Shown in pieces: positions 12,014 to 24,639 of a stretch of DNA of 64,000 nucleotides. The notes under the pieces were generated by a model, which was given only the letters and a program-made list of their open reading frames with translations, was not told the origin of the DNA and did not search any database. The stretch lies in contig NMRA01000525.1 of NCBI GenBank assembly GCA_002633005.1, forward strand, positions 193,211-257,210, read 5' to 3'. Every line of letters begins with the position of its first letter. The first letter of the stretch is position 1. The translations under genes were made by a program, and so were the position numbers. The DNA comes from Phoronis australis (Eukaryota; Phoronida; Phoronidae).

Positions 12014-12077
12014 GCAAAATGAAGTTAGGCAAAATGAAGTTAGGCAAAATGAAGTTAGGCAAAATGAAGTTAGGCAA
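12014..12077. repeat. 15-bp tandem repeat, four units
   Basis: GCAAAATGAAGTTAG repeats four times with a period of 15 and no divergence, directly after the SINE tail fragment. It may be a SINE tail expansion. Confidence 0.9.
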
Positions 12078-12209
12078 AACTCGTCACAATCGTTTTATCC
12101 TTGATTACACCAGTTTGAGAGCACCGAATGAGTTTTGTCAATGGAAACTTTCAAATAGGAACATTTCGTAACTCACAGCGCTGTATACAAGGAGTGGAAA
12201 CTATTCCAC

Positions 12210-12345
12210 GGCTGCGCGTCTAAATTCCAGCTACAATCCCTAACCCAGGCCACTACAGGCCTCAGTGCGGATTCGAATCTGCCACGTCCGCGGGCGCAGC
12301 ATAACATTCCGCTAGAGGGGCTAAATGTCACTTGAAACCCTGACT
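12210..12345 (-). mobile_element. Possible tRNA-derived SINE head
   Basis: On the minus strand a stretch with TAGCCCCTCTAGCGG followed about 40 bases later by the B-box-like GATTCGAATCC looks tRNA-derived, but the arms do not fold convincingly by eye. Low support. Confidence 0.3.
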
Positions 12346-13857
12346 CCTGAAGTCGCTGGCATTGATTTGATATCAGTGAATGTCTGAGAATTGGCGATTT
12401 GTACAATCGTCACAAAAACATAACGGATTTTGTTCTTTTATATCTAGTCCAGCAACAGTCCCAGAATTCTTTTTTGAGCGATAACAACGATAATGTTTCT
12501 AACTAGGGGTGCGAGTCTGAGGGTGTATACAGTGGTCCGGCGATACTGGGATTTAAGAGTTCGTAGAGTGACAATTGATGGTTTGCATCCCAAGGTGAAT
12601 ACGCGTTTCAACTGTCGATTTTGGTTTCTTATTAGAAAGCGAAGATCACTGACATTCATTTTTACGGCCATTTTGTGGAACATCACCCTAAATTGAAAAA
12701 TTATCAAATTCCGTTTATCTTGAGAAAATTCGTTATTATACTGATATTGCGCCGTTTGGGAATAAGTCTTGACTTTGATATAGCGTTTTGAAACTAAAAA
12801 AATGCGACCAAAATGTGTTTATTGAAATAGTAGAGTTTCTGATGAAGGAAACCAACTGATTCGGTTTTAAGGGACGTGTCCACCTGAGTTTTTTTATAAG
12901 GAACAACCCATGAACAGACACCGATCCTATAACTTAAAGCAAGTGAAATTCAAAAGACATTTTTATAAGAAAATTTGAATTATGTTCCTCTTTGCAATTC
13001 AGAATTTTAAAATATTTTCTTTATGAGAACGATAAATTCTGGGAAATTGCGCTGAAGTTTAGGCTAAAAAATAGTAAAGCTAGTTCTAGTCTGATTTTTC
13101 AACATTGACTTGATCACGTGATTGAATTCTGTAAACAATTTTTAACGAAAACTTCAGTTAAAGTTAGCCTAGTTTATTAAACTATAGCGATTTTTCAACA
13201 GCTTATTTTTGTTGAGACTGTTGGAAAGCTAAATTAACGAACCCCTGGGAAAATCTTTTCTATTTATTTTCAGCACCCGGGTTGGAAGACGAGCAAGCAT
13301 TAAATTTTATTCGCACACATTAAGGTCCGAGTCCTTTCCCAAATATTTTTGCTCAAAGGTTTAGCACATGGGTGCAGTCCGCGTAGGCGAAGCAACACAC
13401 ACACAGAGCCAGTGTCCCATATGGGGCCCACATTTACAGATTCAATTTTATATGCGGTTCCTTTTCAAATTTTCAGAATATCAACTGTTTCCAAAGAAAG
13501 TTAATATTATAGCTGTTTTTTGTATTTCAATTCCACAAGTTTGTATCATTCTACGGAATATATTAAAAATATACATAAATTGCGACCTTACCGTATAACT
13601 CCGAAAATAAGACCATGCGGAACAATGCGTTTTTCTCAGCAAGATTTGTCCACTTAAATGTCCCGCATGCCTAAGTTTCCTAATAATGCCTGTGGTACTC
13701 CGAATACTGGCGCACCTTGGTTTTTTAAAAAATACTCTACCGAAAATACACCGTGTGACGTAAGTGAAATAGAAATAATGGAATAATGGTTAAATATTAA
13801 AAATTTCAGTTTTAAAACTCATAGCTTTATGTTTAATAGTCGATAAAATAACACTTA

Positions 13858-14205
13858 GTTTCTACTCAAATGCCCAACCTTTAGGTGCATTAGGCGCAGC
13901 CACACAATAGCGGAGTTGCAACTGAATCGATTTAACGATTGCGCATGTCCGGAAATTAGGGTGCGCAAAGGCTACTGGGATTGTTGATGGTAAACGGGAT
14001 GGCCGACTGGTTTGCACGACGTGTAATTTGTGTGCATTAAACTACGCTGCTGTGTGTAATTCTGCCGCTATTCGCCCTAATTAGCGCCCATGGCTCAACA
14101 AGTGCCCCAACGCGTTTTCAGACTTTGCTAAAGTAAGCGCCCAGCCCATGAACNGTTTCTACTCAAATGCCCAACCTTTAGGTGCATTAGGCGCAGCCAC
14201 ACAAT
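13858..14205. repeat. Direct repeat around a single N (likely assembly seam)
   Basis: About 50 bases beginning GTTTCTACTCAAATGCCCAA occur at about 13858 and again immediately after the N at 14154, then diverge. A perfect copy starting right at an N suggests an unmerged contig end and not a biological duplication. Confidence 0.6.
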
Positions 14206-14577
14206 TAGGCGCATACGCTTAATTGCGATTGTACCGTGTTCACGAGAGACCTCAAGATAATATTTTTGGCTTGTTGGAGACTGTCTCAACCTTATTTGAA
14301 ATTTCAAATACCTCCGAAAGCACTCCCAATCTCACCTCAGATACCTTAAATTAAAGTGCTTTAGCTTCGGGAATTTTGAGAGAAAACTGGATACATAGAT
14401 TATAAAGGAGCGAATTTTTGGATTATTGCTGGATAGCATAGCTTTGACCAGAACTATACTGGTATTACAAATATCTAATTTTCGCCGATGTCTACCAGAC
14501 ATTCACTGAAATAACGGCCATTGACATGTGCCACTTATTACTACTGACGCTGAACTACTCTGTCACTTATCGTGGTT

Positions 14578-14700
14578 GATTTAGCTCATCAGCAGAGCGT
14601 TTGGTAGCGAATGAGATGATTCCAGGTTAGAATCCGCGTTGGGGCTGATTTCAGAAAATCACTTTTCTCGCCGATGTTGTCACTTGAAGAGGCAGCTGAA
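14578..14700 (+). mobile_element. tRNA-derived SINE (family B)
   Basis: The head TTAGCTCATCAGCAGAGCG resembles a tRNA A box and D arm, and AGGTTAGAATCC about 30 bases on resembles a B box. The tail GATTTCAGAAAATCACTTTTC recurs at about 11965, which shows a dispersed family. Confidence 0.5.
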
Positions 14701-16965
14701 TTTTAAATTTCAAATTAAAAAATGGCCATAAAGCCTCTCGAAGAAATTGGTAAGTGCAAAATTACGTTTGAAGTAAAAAATATGTAGTTAAGATGTAGTT
14801 AATATGCAGTTACGATACCCTTTGCCTCGTTTTCATAAATTTAAATTGCAAAGTAACTTTTACTGAGTCTAAAAATATTAAAATAGGAACTATTAAAAGA
14901 ATGAAGCCTTGTAAGTGTCTGTGAAATCAAAATCAATTTCAACATGAATAAATAGACCTCAGGTCGCTCAACTCCGTAATTTTGCACCATCGATAATTAG
15001 AAAATAAACTTGAAATGTAATTATTGTTGTGTTATTTACGTATATATATTCTACATTTCGTCAAGCAATTGTGTGATATCCTTCAGAGGATCTGGATCAC
15101 CTCATTTAGTTTCAGATTTACCTTCTTCATAAATTAAACTTAACAATTCTACACTAAATTTTACTCATTTTGAAAAAAAATAATATTATTTTTTGAAAAT
15201 TGACTTGCTTCTCTTTTTTGCGTGAACTTTACAGCTACTTTTCGATTCACAGTTATAACGACTCGAAGGTCAAATACGCGATAAACAATGACCGTTGACC
15301 TCGGTCGCACAGCGCTCGTATCGAAACTACATAACAATGCAGGATCGAAACTAAAAAGTCCGTTAGTTTCGATTGGCACAAGTCCACATTTCAAAGCTCT
15401 CAGATTAGATAACCTTGAAGGAAATTGAAAATTTCATTATTTCAGACGAAAAACAGTTTATCCCACCACAAAATAGGGCGCTAATAATTACTGTGCAGGC
15501 CAACCGATATTTTTTAACTTCAAATAAAAACTTGCCAAGCTCGTTTGGTCTGATTTATGCTACATCGTTAGCAGCACCACCTAAGAGCAGGTTACAATTG
15601 CGTGAACATGAAAATAGGCTGTTTTACGAAACGTGCATTCTTCAGAGATCGCAAAATCGGCTGTGTTTGCAACACTGTGTTAAGATTCGGAAACTTGCAA
15701 AAGTGAAACTCGCAATTATCTCCCCCACGAAATACGAGCTGAGCTCGAGGTCAGTTGACGCAGCAGGTTGGTGCACGCGCGTTGTGGTATAAGTGTGACA
15801 CGAGTTATCCACCAGCGAAGCCACAGTTGGTGTATTCATACCTGACCGTGGGCGTGACGTGTGTGCCCACACAGCGACACCGACGCGGAATCCTCACTCA
15901 CCATTGCGCCGGAGCATGTGCAATGCTCGACGGTGACTCACTCCTTTGCAGTTGGCCGTTTCGTAAGCTGACTCAGTTACACATCAGCTTTTCATGCAGA
16001 CAAGGCAGATGCAGTTTTACCACAAACACGCGCTCAAAGGAACAACCCTGCATTTTGTGCTCTTACCTTCATTCCGTAAAATCCAATCTGATGGTTTCGG
16101 CTCGGCGGCTGGTAGGCCTATGAAACGATCGAAAGCCCGGGATTTTCAATTACGGAAGTTCACTGCTCATGCCTGAAAAGAGTCCCCGGGACCATAGATT
16201 ATAGACAACAGATTCGCAACTCCGGCATATTCTTACGAGCTGAGTTGACCTCTAATGACCTATCTGCTGCAGTTTCCGGTCAGTTTTAATTTGACGCGAA
16301 ATACCTGCATCTACTTTACTGTCCAAAACAGCGAAAAAAACATTAATTTATATTAATTTCGGTATTGAAACGCTTTTCAAAGTCTTTCAATAGTAGAAGT
16401 GTTGGTATTGTGAGTACTTTTGGCAATGCTACTGGTAATTAATTTCAAAATTCAAACTTCGGTTCCGACCCTTTATGTCGTCTGCTTGCCCAATAGCAGC
16501 ATAGTTATCGGACAGTTTTTGATTTACGGTTCACATAGGCCTACTGAGAAAACTANTTGAAAGTAAACGGAGTTGGCGGTCCATGTACTATAGTCTATGC
16601 CGGGACGCAGCGGCATGATAGAGTATCGGTCTAATTTGGTCAATGAGGACCAGGAAACTTGATGCCGAAGCTTTCGGTGGAGTACCCCGGCACTAAAATT
16701 TTGATGGCCACAGAGCACCCGACCGAGCGATAACGCATTGAGCTTTGAGAGCCGTTCAGTATGATGCTCTGGCCGGGTGAAGCACTATACTGGTCGATTG
16801 GAAATCCCGGCCAACAAGAGCCCAAGCTAGTGTGATGGGCGTGCTTTCGACTGGAAATATGCCGACGAACTTGGGAATTCCGCTGATGAATGGTCTAACG
16901 GTGTAAATTTTCAGGGACGGCAACGATTCCGTTCGTCCCGCATCACTAGTAATGCGCGCACCCAG

Positions 16966-16987
16966 GGGGGGGGGGGGGGGNGGGGGG
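16966..16987. repeat. Poly-G run with an unresolved base
   Basis: About twenty G interrupted by one N. The length is probably not accurately assembled. Confidence 0.8.
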
Positions 16988-17351
16988 TTCGGCGAATGAG
17001 CCCCCCATTTGGCGAGGTGGAGAAAAAGGTCCGCCTCAGAGTAACAAAAAGTCAGAAAAAAGGAGACAAAAAGTCCACTGAAAAGGTGCAAACGCACGAT
17101 TCACAGCTTTGGACGCCGGTGGTACCCCGTTTATTTTTTTTTATTTTTTTAGCCATTCATTTTTTTATTTTTTTAGTCCTTCGGGTTTTTTGTCGGTAAA
17201 AGGTCCACATCGTCGGAAATTCGAGCCCCCCATATTAAGGGCAGGGTGCGCGCGTGCTAGTGGGGGCGCACACAGTTCTACTGAATTAGCTCTTTGTGGC
17301 TAATGAAAAAGGAGTTTGTCGGGATTAACCATTACTTCTTTGCAAGACTAT

Positions 17352-17395
<44 letters not shown>
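17352..17395. repeat. (C)n(CT)n microsatellite
   Basis: A C run of about eleven passes into roughly fourteen CT dinucleotides. Confidence 0.95.
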
Positions 17396-19273
17396 GTGCC
17401 GCTAGTGCTGGTGGATTGCATAACAAATGCCCTATGCCTGGGCTTCAGTGACTATTCACTGAGCTCTGACGAGACTCGGGGGTGGCCCGGCCGGATGTGT
17501 CTCTCGGGTTTGTGTCTTTTTTTGGCTAATATTAAGAGGTTCGCTACGACGTGGAAATGCCGAAATCGCTGTCACTCGTGACCTAAAACGATGGCGGGTT
17601 TTGTCATGTTGACCGGAGAAGTGAGTTTTTAGAGGATCATTTCCTTGGCTTTAGTGTGAGAAGACACCCAGAAAAACGGTATTTTCTGGTTTACATTTTC
17701 GATAATGAGTAATATGGGAATAGAGACCCGGTCTTGTCCGCACGTGGCAGTGACGACATTGTTTTCCATAAACTTATTGCAGTTTCTTCCTAGAAACGTT
17801 GAGTAGTTTATTGTCCAAACCAATCCTATTTACATGTCTTCCTTATTCCGTGTACTGGTACAGTCTTTTAGTTTCGCACATTACGTTGGTCAAAAGAAAT
17901 AAATATTTTGACTGTATTCTTGACTTTGCCGAAGTAAATCGAAAATGAGCTGGTTCAACCTACTTTTGCTATTATCTCATTTGTCTCCCGACAGAGGTGC
18001 GATTTAACTTATTTTATTAAGGAAAAAGTAAAATGATTTTAATTGAACTAGTGAACACGAAACTATAGTTCAATGGCAAAATCCCCAAATTGAAATTAGC
18101 CAAAATTTGCCAGAAAATAACCAATTATCTTCATCAAAAAACAAATAAAAGCGGTGTCGCTCGTAGGCACCAAGAATAAAACCAACCGGACGAGCGAAGA
18201 GTTAGACACTACTTCAGTGAGGGGTGCGTTATTTCCTTACTCAATTATGACCATTCAATCGTAATAACTAACAAAAGAATCATCTAACCACTCACTAAAG
18301 CGTGTGTTTGCTGAACACATTTGATTCTATTGTAACTACTTAGGACACGCCTGAAAATAAGCCATTCTCTTTCCTCTATTGAGAACTCTGCATAGCTCAA
18401 AGCACCTAGGGCGTTTGTACTCTCATTGAATGTTTTGTAGCCCCTACTATAAAACTATAAAGCAAACACGTAGTATCAGGGCAAGGCCCCAGTGACGTTA
18501 AACTTATGACGAAGATACGATGAGGGAAGGGTCAATTATCAGTTTCAGACCAGAATTCACACCTATTTTGATTAAGGAGCAAATTATCTTAAATAAAACG
18601 TGTCAGAAAGCATAATGTGGCTTTTAAGTGATGAAAAACAAATCATACACAAAGTACTCAAAATAGATCTGTACGGAATCTTCATAAGCCAACATCGATT
18701 CATTCTGCGCCACTGTATGGACCGTCGTCGCACTGAACCGGTGATATTCCCAGTGCATGACTTTGGTCAAAAAATGCAATAGTACAAGATGAGAGGTCTC
18801 ATTCCTTTACATAATGTTGAGCAAATATTGCCACGACTCCAGTCTACGCAATTAGTGTCCACCAAAAATCGACAACTTCCTGTGCGACTTGCCGCATATT
18901 CTTTCTAAAATATGCTGCGTTGTTTTAAAGTTTTACGACGTGAGTCTCGTACCCAAAACCGTAATTATTACCGGTATAATGGGAATTTCTGACAGGAAGT
19001 TCCAAGCTGTATATCAGATTCGGTAATCGATGCATTTTTACCTTTCAAGTACCCCAAATATAAGACCCGGAATATGAACGAAAAACGTGCCACTGAAATC
19101 GACATGTAAATAATGGTGATTCTTCCAAACAATTCTTTTCTCATAAAATGTAATTTTCTAATCTTCAGAACTCAGTTCTTTTCTCATAAACCGCATTTCC
19201 ACGTCGGAAAGAAGGAATGTGCTTGCATGGGGGCTGGGGAGGGGCGAAAGCGCCTCCATTTTTTCAGTGTCTC

Positions 19274-19345
19274 ACCGCCCATGGTCTATGGACGGTGCAC
19301 CACAGGGGGGCTGCGGGGCTATAGCCCCATTTTTTTCAATGCTGT
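19274..19345 (-). mobile_element. Short palindromic MITE with GGGGCTATAGCCCC core
   Basis: The 14-base palindrome is at 19315-19328. Flanking CTATGGACGGTGCACCACAG and TTTTTTTCAATGCTG match, in reverse, copies at about 50704-50830 and 54480-54560. It is a dispersed element of about 80 bases with no coding capacity. Confidence 0.5.
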
Positions 19346-20560
19346 TGGTACATATGACATTTCCCTGTAGTTTGCAGCTGGAAACATATGTGCACGCAAA
19401 GTTCGCCATTCGTGGTTACATTTTTATGAAATTTTAACACTTGTCGCAGTTTTTATACTTTGATGAAAAGCTGTTTTCGATATCATATGGAATCATTCCT
19501 GCCAAACTTGCGTCGTGTTCAAACTCAAAATTACTTGATGACAAGTCCGGACTGCTAACGACGAATCCACCAGAATGCTTAGCACACTCAGGTCCCCATA
19601 CCGTGCATACGCTTGTCTAAAACCGGACAACTTGGGAACTTCTGTACAAAAAGCATCAAATGACCTACTCGAGTCCACGGTTACGAGTTGAGCATTCACA
19701 GCGCGTGCCAGTAAGGAAGCAGAGTAAACATGGCGATTTTTTTACATTGCCTTCCGCCAATAAAATATGCAGATTTTTCCACGGTCAGCAATTACTAACT
19801 TCAGGCCCTACCTTGAACTGTAGTTCTTCCGTGTTAAACAATTTCTCTTCCCATTCCCAGAGGAGTCATTCATTTCCACGAACCAAAGTGGTTAAGTCAG
19901 AAGAAACGTTCAATCTATATTCCGCGACGTAACGCTTGGCTTAGGCCCACTGTCAGATACATATCCAAATAATTACATAATTGGGCCATGGCGGGAAATT
20001 ATTATCTATTCATAAAATGAAACTGAAGTTCGGATTCAGCGAGCTTCCTCAAAAACAGTGTTACAGTTTTCTAGATTTTCGTTTCGTTTTCGTTTTATGA
20101 CACTTTTTATTTTTTCCATAAAAATCAAAAATTTAAAGTTCTATTTTTGATAGTCTCTCATACAAAAGTGGAAGCTTTGAAAATCAATTTTTAGCACACC
20201 TTTTAAGAACAGTGCTTAAAGTATTATAAGTGGTCAACCACTTTAGAGATAGGATTTTCCAAAATTTTCCAGTGTAACCAATTTTCGAGGGTTCGATGGA
20301 ACCATGAATACATGGGCGGCAGGCCTAGCTAGCTCGTGATCATCACTCAAGCAGATACTTTTTGGGTACGGACGTCTTTTATTTTCATAACGTGTGTGAA
20401 AGAAAAGAAACTGAGCGGTCGAATGTCACTTGCAAATTATTCTGACGTATTGAAAAGCGTCCAGGCATCGTTTGAGTATAGGTAGGCCTACACGAAACTG
20501 GCGGCGAGTGGAAGACAACAAAAAGAGGGAGTGGCGATCCTGATACAGTAATTTTCATTA

Positions 20561-20935
20561 GGGCCCGGGTTCTCATCTTTTTACTTGAAATGGAACTCGA
20601 AATTATGTTTGTCATTTTCTATTTTACTTTTGTGCGAACTCAAGATAAGTGCTCGAGAACGTGTTACGTGGATAATTTATTAGTCCTAGTTTGCAGTTGA
20701 TAAACCCAACATTTAGGCTAAATGTTCTAGTTTGAACTCGAAATTTCGAGTTTTTACTCGAATTTGTAGCACGAATATAAGGATCATCACGTTTAAACTT
20801 GGATTATAAACACATTATACGTAAACTATAATTATTCGAACACAGTCTAACAACCACTTATCTTGAGTTCGCACAAAAGTTGCAGAGAAATTGCCAAAAA
20901 TAATTTCGAGTTCGTTTCTAGAACACAGATTAGAT
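20561..20935. mobile_element. Inverted-terminus MITE (GGGCCCGG family), solo copy
   Basis: The left arm (20561-20655) and right arm (20853-20935) are inverted copies sharing TTTTGTGCGAACTCAAGATA and the GAACTCGAAATTA block. The palindromic centre of the family, ACTCGAAATTTCGAGT, is at about 20737-20752. A second, interrupted copy lies at 47398-48814. The right terminus is degenerate here. Confidence 0.7.
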
Positions 20936-23900
20936 TCAAGGCAAAGGACTGCCCAGGGACGCGTAAGTTGGATTTTGAAATCAAGACCACGCTTCCCATT
21001 CCGTTGGAAGATAAACAAATCCTCGGGATCCAAAATTTATTATTATAAGTTGCACACAGGGTTACTACTTCGCCTGCCAGGAGATTCTCTATACCCGGGG
21101 GATGGTCTTGTTTATCGTCAAAAATGAAGCTATCAGCAAGAACTGAAAAGGTCAATCGCGGTTTTTAGTTTCGGTTGATAATCGCTGTTGAATTTATAAA
21201 ACAGCTAAATACCACAGACATGTTTTATCGCTTTAAAACATGATAGACCTACACAGATGTGCTGCTAATAGGTATACATGTAGGAGAGGCATATTTGACA
21301 GGCTTGTTCCAAATTTTGTTTATAAGCGAAGTGGAAGAACGTTGCGTGGAAAATTGAATTATGGTGTATCCCGCGAAGAATATTAGCACCTCGTTTTCGT
21401 TATGTATCAGACGATTAAACTGAAGAGTGAATAAAATTTTTCACTGGCAGGGGAGCTAAACAAAATTGCTTAACTGAACCAAATTATTGATACTGCCTCG
21501 GGCCGTCCAACGGGAAGTTTATTAAAAAGACACTACAGATATCCATCAGTCTTTCAGAAAATGTACACTACTGTACAACGCGAGACTCTATTGATTTTTT
21601 GTGATATCAGCACCAAGGTATTTCATCGAAATTGGAACCCCGGTGTAAAACAGATAAATAATAAACAATGACACTCAAAAGTCCAAATAATATTTTTGTT
21701 TTTCATTTTTGAAAATAGTCTTGCAGAAACTGTTGAATAATCTGAAATTAACTAAATATTGATCGAGATAACCAATGAGATAAATATATATAGCTCGTTG
21801 GAGATCAGGTGGTTGAAGATAACAACGTGTTGAGAGTATAGATTATGTTGAAATTCGCCCACAGAAAAGTTAGACGAATTTTACCGTTGAAAATCAAATA
21901 ACTAAGTCGACGTAATATGTTACGTTTTGTTCATTGATAATTTTAACAAAGAAATACAGAAAACAACCGGAAAGTTCTAGAACATACTTTAAGTTTGAGG
22001 CTACTTACATTGCCTCAGGAAATTTGAAAAATTGTCCGTGTTTCGTGTCCATTCCCCGGGATTCCTGTTTTAAAGGTCAGAGTTCGTGTTTTAAACGTCG
22101 AGGTATGTGTTTTTCGGGCTGGTTGCTTTTTTGAAGGTGTGGGAGTCTGTTTTCGACTTAGGGATATCTATTTTACTCCTGGATTCCAATTCCGATGGAA
22201 TACCGTGAGCATGTTTTCTAAAATATCTCCGTGTTCTTTGGTATACGACCCCAGCATGACTTCCGTTATACTGTGGCTAAACAGGAATTACCATACTAGT
22301 GTTTTAAAAGTCATCAACAGCGGCAGTAGAACTCGACGGGACTAGCAGGGACCAAACCTGTGAGTTCGCTACCAGTTTGATAAGAAACGACGGCCAGGTG
22401 CGATTTTACTTTTGTGTAAGCGTAAAATGTGTCAGATTGTGCTGACAGAACTCCTCAAGTATCCGTTTCATTTGTGGTGAAATCGCTCGGGTGAGGCCGG
22501 CCTTCGACTTTTCACTGATAAGTCTATTCAAATATCTGAGAACCTGGCGCGCGTTCAGTAACGCTAGGACCTACGCTAGGACCTAGCTAAAATCTAGCCA
22601 AAGTCACGTTATCACATTTAAAATACACAGCAATATATCACGTAATCTCGCGAAGTCTTGGTTTTTAGCTAGGTCCTAGCGTTACTGAACCGGAGGCTGC
22701 GTTCACAAACATCTAGTTAACGACGCGTTTTACATAAAGTGCTGTCTTTAAACAGGTATGCATGTAAAAATTTTCGCGACACGAGTCCTAAAATTTCATT
22801 TGAAATAAATGGTTCTTCCACGAGAGTTTTTCGGAGCTTTTTTTTTTTTGACAAAATTTTACTTAAGATTCCGCAAAAAAGTACGCAAAAAGATCAGCAT
22901 GAATTGGCCTAAAGAGACCCCAGGATACTCGGAATACGTTTTGGTCTCGAGTCCGCGTGTCTGATTCAAATTTTACAACAAATATTAACGTACCTTTCTA
23001 TCACTTAGAAGTGGTACTTTAACACCTACCGTAGATACGGAATTCACGCGCTACCGAGCTTTGCCGTGACTCTGGAAAAATCCACAGCAGAGCTCTTTCG
23101 AAGAAACTCGAAACGCACGAAGCTGAATGTATATACCAATCTATCATCTCATATCGTTCGGTTGATAACTTTCTCCTAAGCTCATTTTCTGCATTAGAGC
23201 AAAGGCCTGTATGGTCACTCCTTCATTGGCAAGTGTTTAACGCTGTGAAAAGTCTTGCCATTTCTCAGAACCAGCACGATAAGAGTGTAAAAGAAATTAA
23301 AAAGTTTCTATGAAAACGCCACCAATTCGTGGAAGTTTGGTCCCGTGGCGCAATCCGTCTATAAGTACTTAAAGTCCTTCTCTCAAACTGCCCATGTGGT
23401 TCCAGTACACCCTTTCTTTATATTCTTTTCGCCTTTCTTGCCAAAAGCGATTTTTAACAGTATTTGACCCTTCTCTCTGAGCGTATGATTACCGGATGTC
23501 ATCGGTTATTTCCGTACCCACATTTCCGGCTCATCAGTTCAGGAACTTGTCCTGAACGCCGCCATTTTTTCCTTGTAACTGAATGTGCTATGGCTTGCTC
23601 GAAAAGTCTTCATTATTTGGATTTATTAGTAATATATCGTGATTCGTTTACATATGTAGTGTATTTATAGTTTGTAGTTAGTGGTCGTTGATTTTTTTTT
23701 GGAATTTTACGCTTACTTAGTATGTTAAAATAGCATTGGTGTTTAGTTCCTTACGTAGGCCGGTCGAACCTAGGAACCAATACGGGTCGAACCAATTTTT
23801 TTTTCGGTTTTATTTTTTTCCTCGTTTTGAAAAAGTAGCTTGCTATCATCGGGAAGGTAGTACATTCTACTCAGTAAAAATCGAAAAAGTATCAAAATCG

Positions 23901-24528
23901 GGGCAAGCACTGTAAAGTTATTGCACGTTTTGTGGCGAAATTCGGGTCACTTTGTTTGGTTCGCGTCGGCCATATTGGAGGACAGCGGGATGAGTTACGA
24001 GTTTAAAACTTTGTGTAAATTGTTTTCGCCAACAAGTTACGGTGAAATTTAGTTAGACACATCTTTACTTACTATTCTGCACGATTTAATAGTGTTCACC
24101 AAATTTCAGCCTCGCAGTTGTTACTCATTAAGTGATAAATGTGCTCACAATTCCCGGTGGATTTTCTCATTTCTGGCGGCACCGACAACATGGCGACTTT
24201 TGCTGAACTGAAAGGCATATTCAATCGGCTACTTTGTAATTTTTTGAAGAATTAACGTTTATACATTTTGACAAACGTTGCTACAAAAAAGAAACTTTGT
24301 TCAATTTTCGTGTTTTTGTGCAAAAATAGAAGATATATTCGAATTATTTCAGGTTATCAAGTCAATATGAATAATCTTAATTTGAGGAGAAATAAGCTGT
24401 GTTGGATTGTGAAGCTTCAAGCCTCTAATTCTTGTTCCTTGCAACTTCATATTTTTTAAATGATGCTTGTCAAATTCTGATGTAAGGAAACACTATTCCG
24501 TCACCATGGTAATAGTTACATGTATGTC
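20936..24528. other. Intergenic, no gene recognised apart from the small MITE
   Basis: AT-rich. A short plus-strand frame starting in ATGGCGACTTTTGCTGAAC near 24190 stops after about 21 codons and is not supported as a gene. No RNA gene seen. Confidence 0.35.
22553..22690. mobile_element. Small inverted-repeat MITE
   Basis: GTTCAGTAACGCTAGGACCT at the left and its inverse at the right end (AGGTCCTAGCGTTACTGAAC, ending 22690) bound a 138-base element. The inner part of the left arm repeats CGCTAGGACCTA twice in a row. Confidence 0.75.
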
Positions 24529-24639
24529 CATACATAAGAGCGCAATTGCAGAAGGAATTGTCATGGAAACTAATGTACTATGAAACGATATACATTAGTT
24601 TCCATGACAATTCCTTCTGTAATTGCGCTCTTATGTATG
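24529..24639. repeat. 49-bp near-perfect hairpin
   Basis: Arms 24529-24577 and 24591-24639 are inverted copies that differ at one position, which would be a G-U pair as RNA in one orientation. The loop is 13 bases. The perfect stem is longer than a normal miRNA precursor. A foldback transposon or an endo-siRNA-producing hairpin are the main readings. Confidence 0.9.

Larger units (their letters stand above)
14701..20560. other. Intergenic, gene-poor
   Basis: No gene recognised. Open frames near 15415-16123 have no domain resemblance or splice support. A CpG-richer patch at about 15740-15960 could be a promoter but no exon follows. Unresolved bases sit at about 16555 and 16981. Confidence 0.35.

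Noticed and set aside
15415-16123. Two overlapping plus-strand frames of about 120 aa
   Set aside because: No recognisable domain, no supporting splice sites, composition like the surrounding noncoding DNA.
16524-17097. Overlapping minus-strand frames near a poly-G run
   Set aside because: The frames include unresolved bases and a homopolymer, and show no family resemblance.
24190-24255. Small plus-strand gene starting ATGGCGACTTTTGCTG
   Set aside because: Stops after about 21 codons; the only donor-like GT is weak and no following exon was seen.
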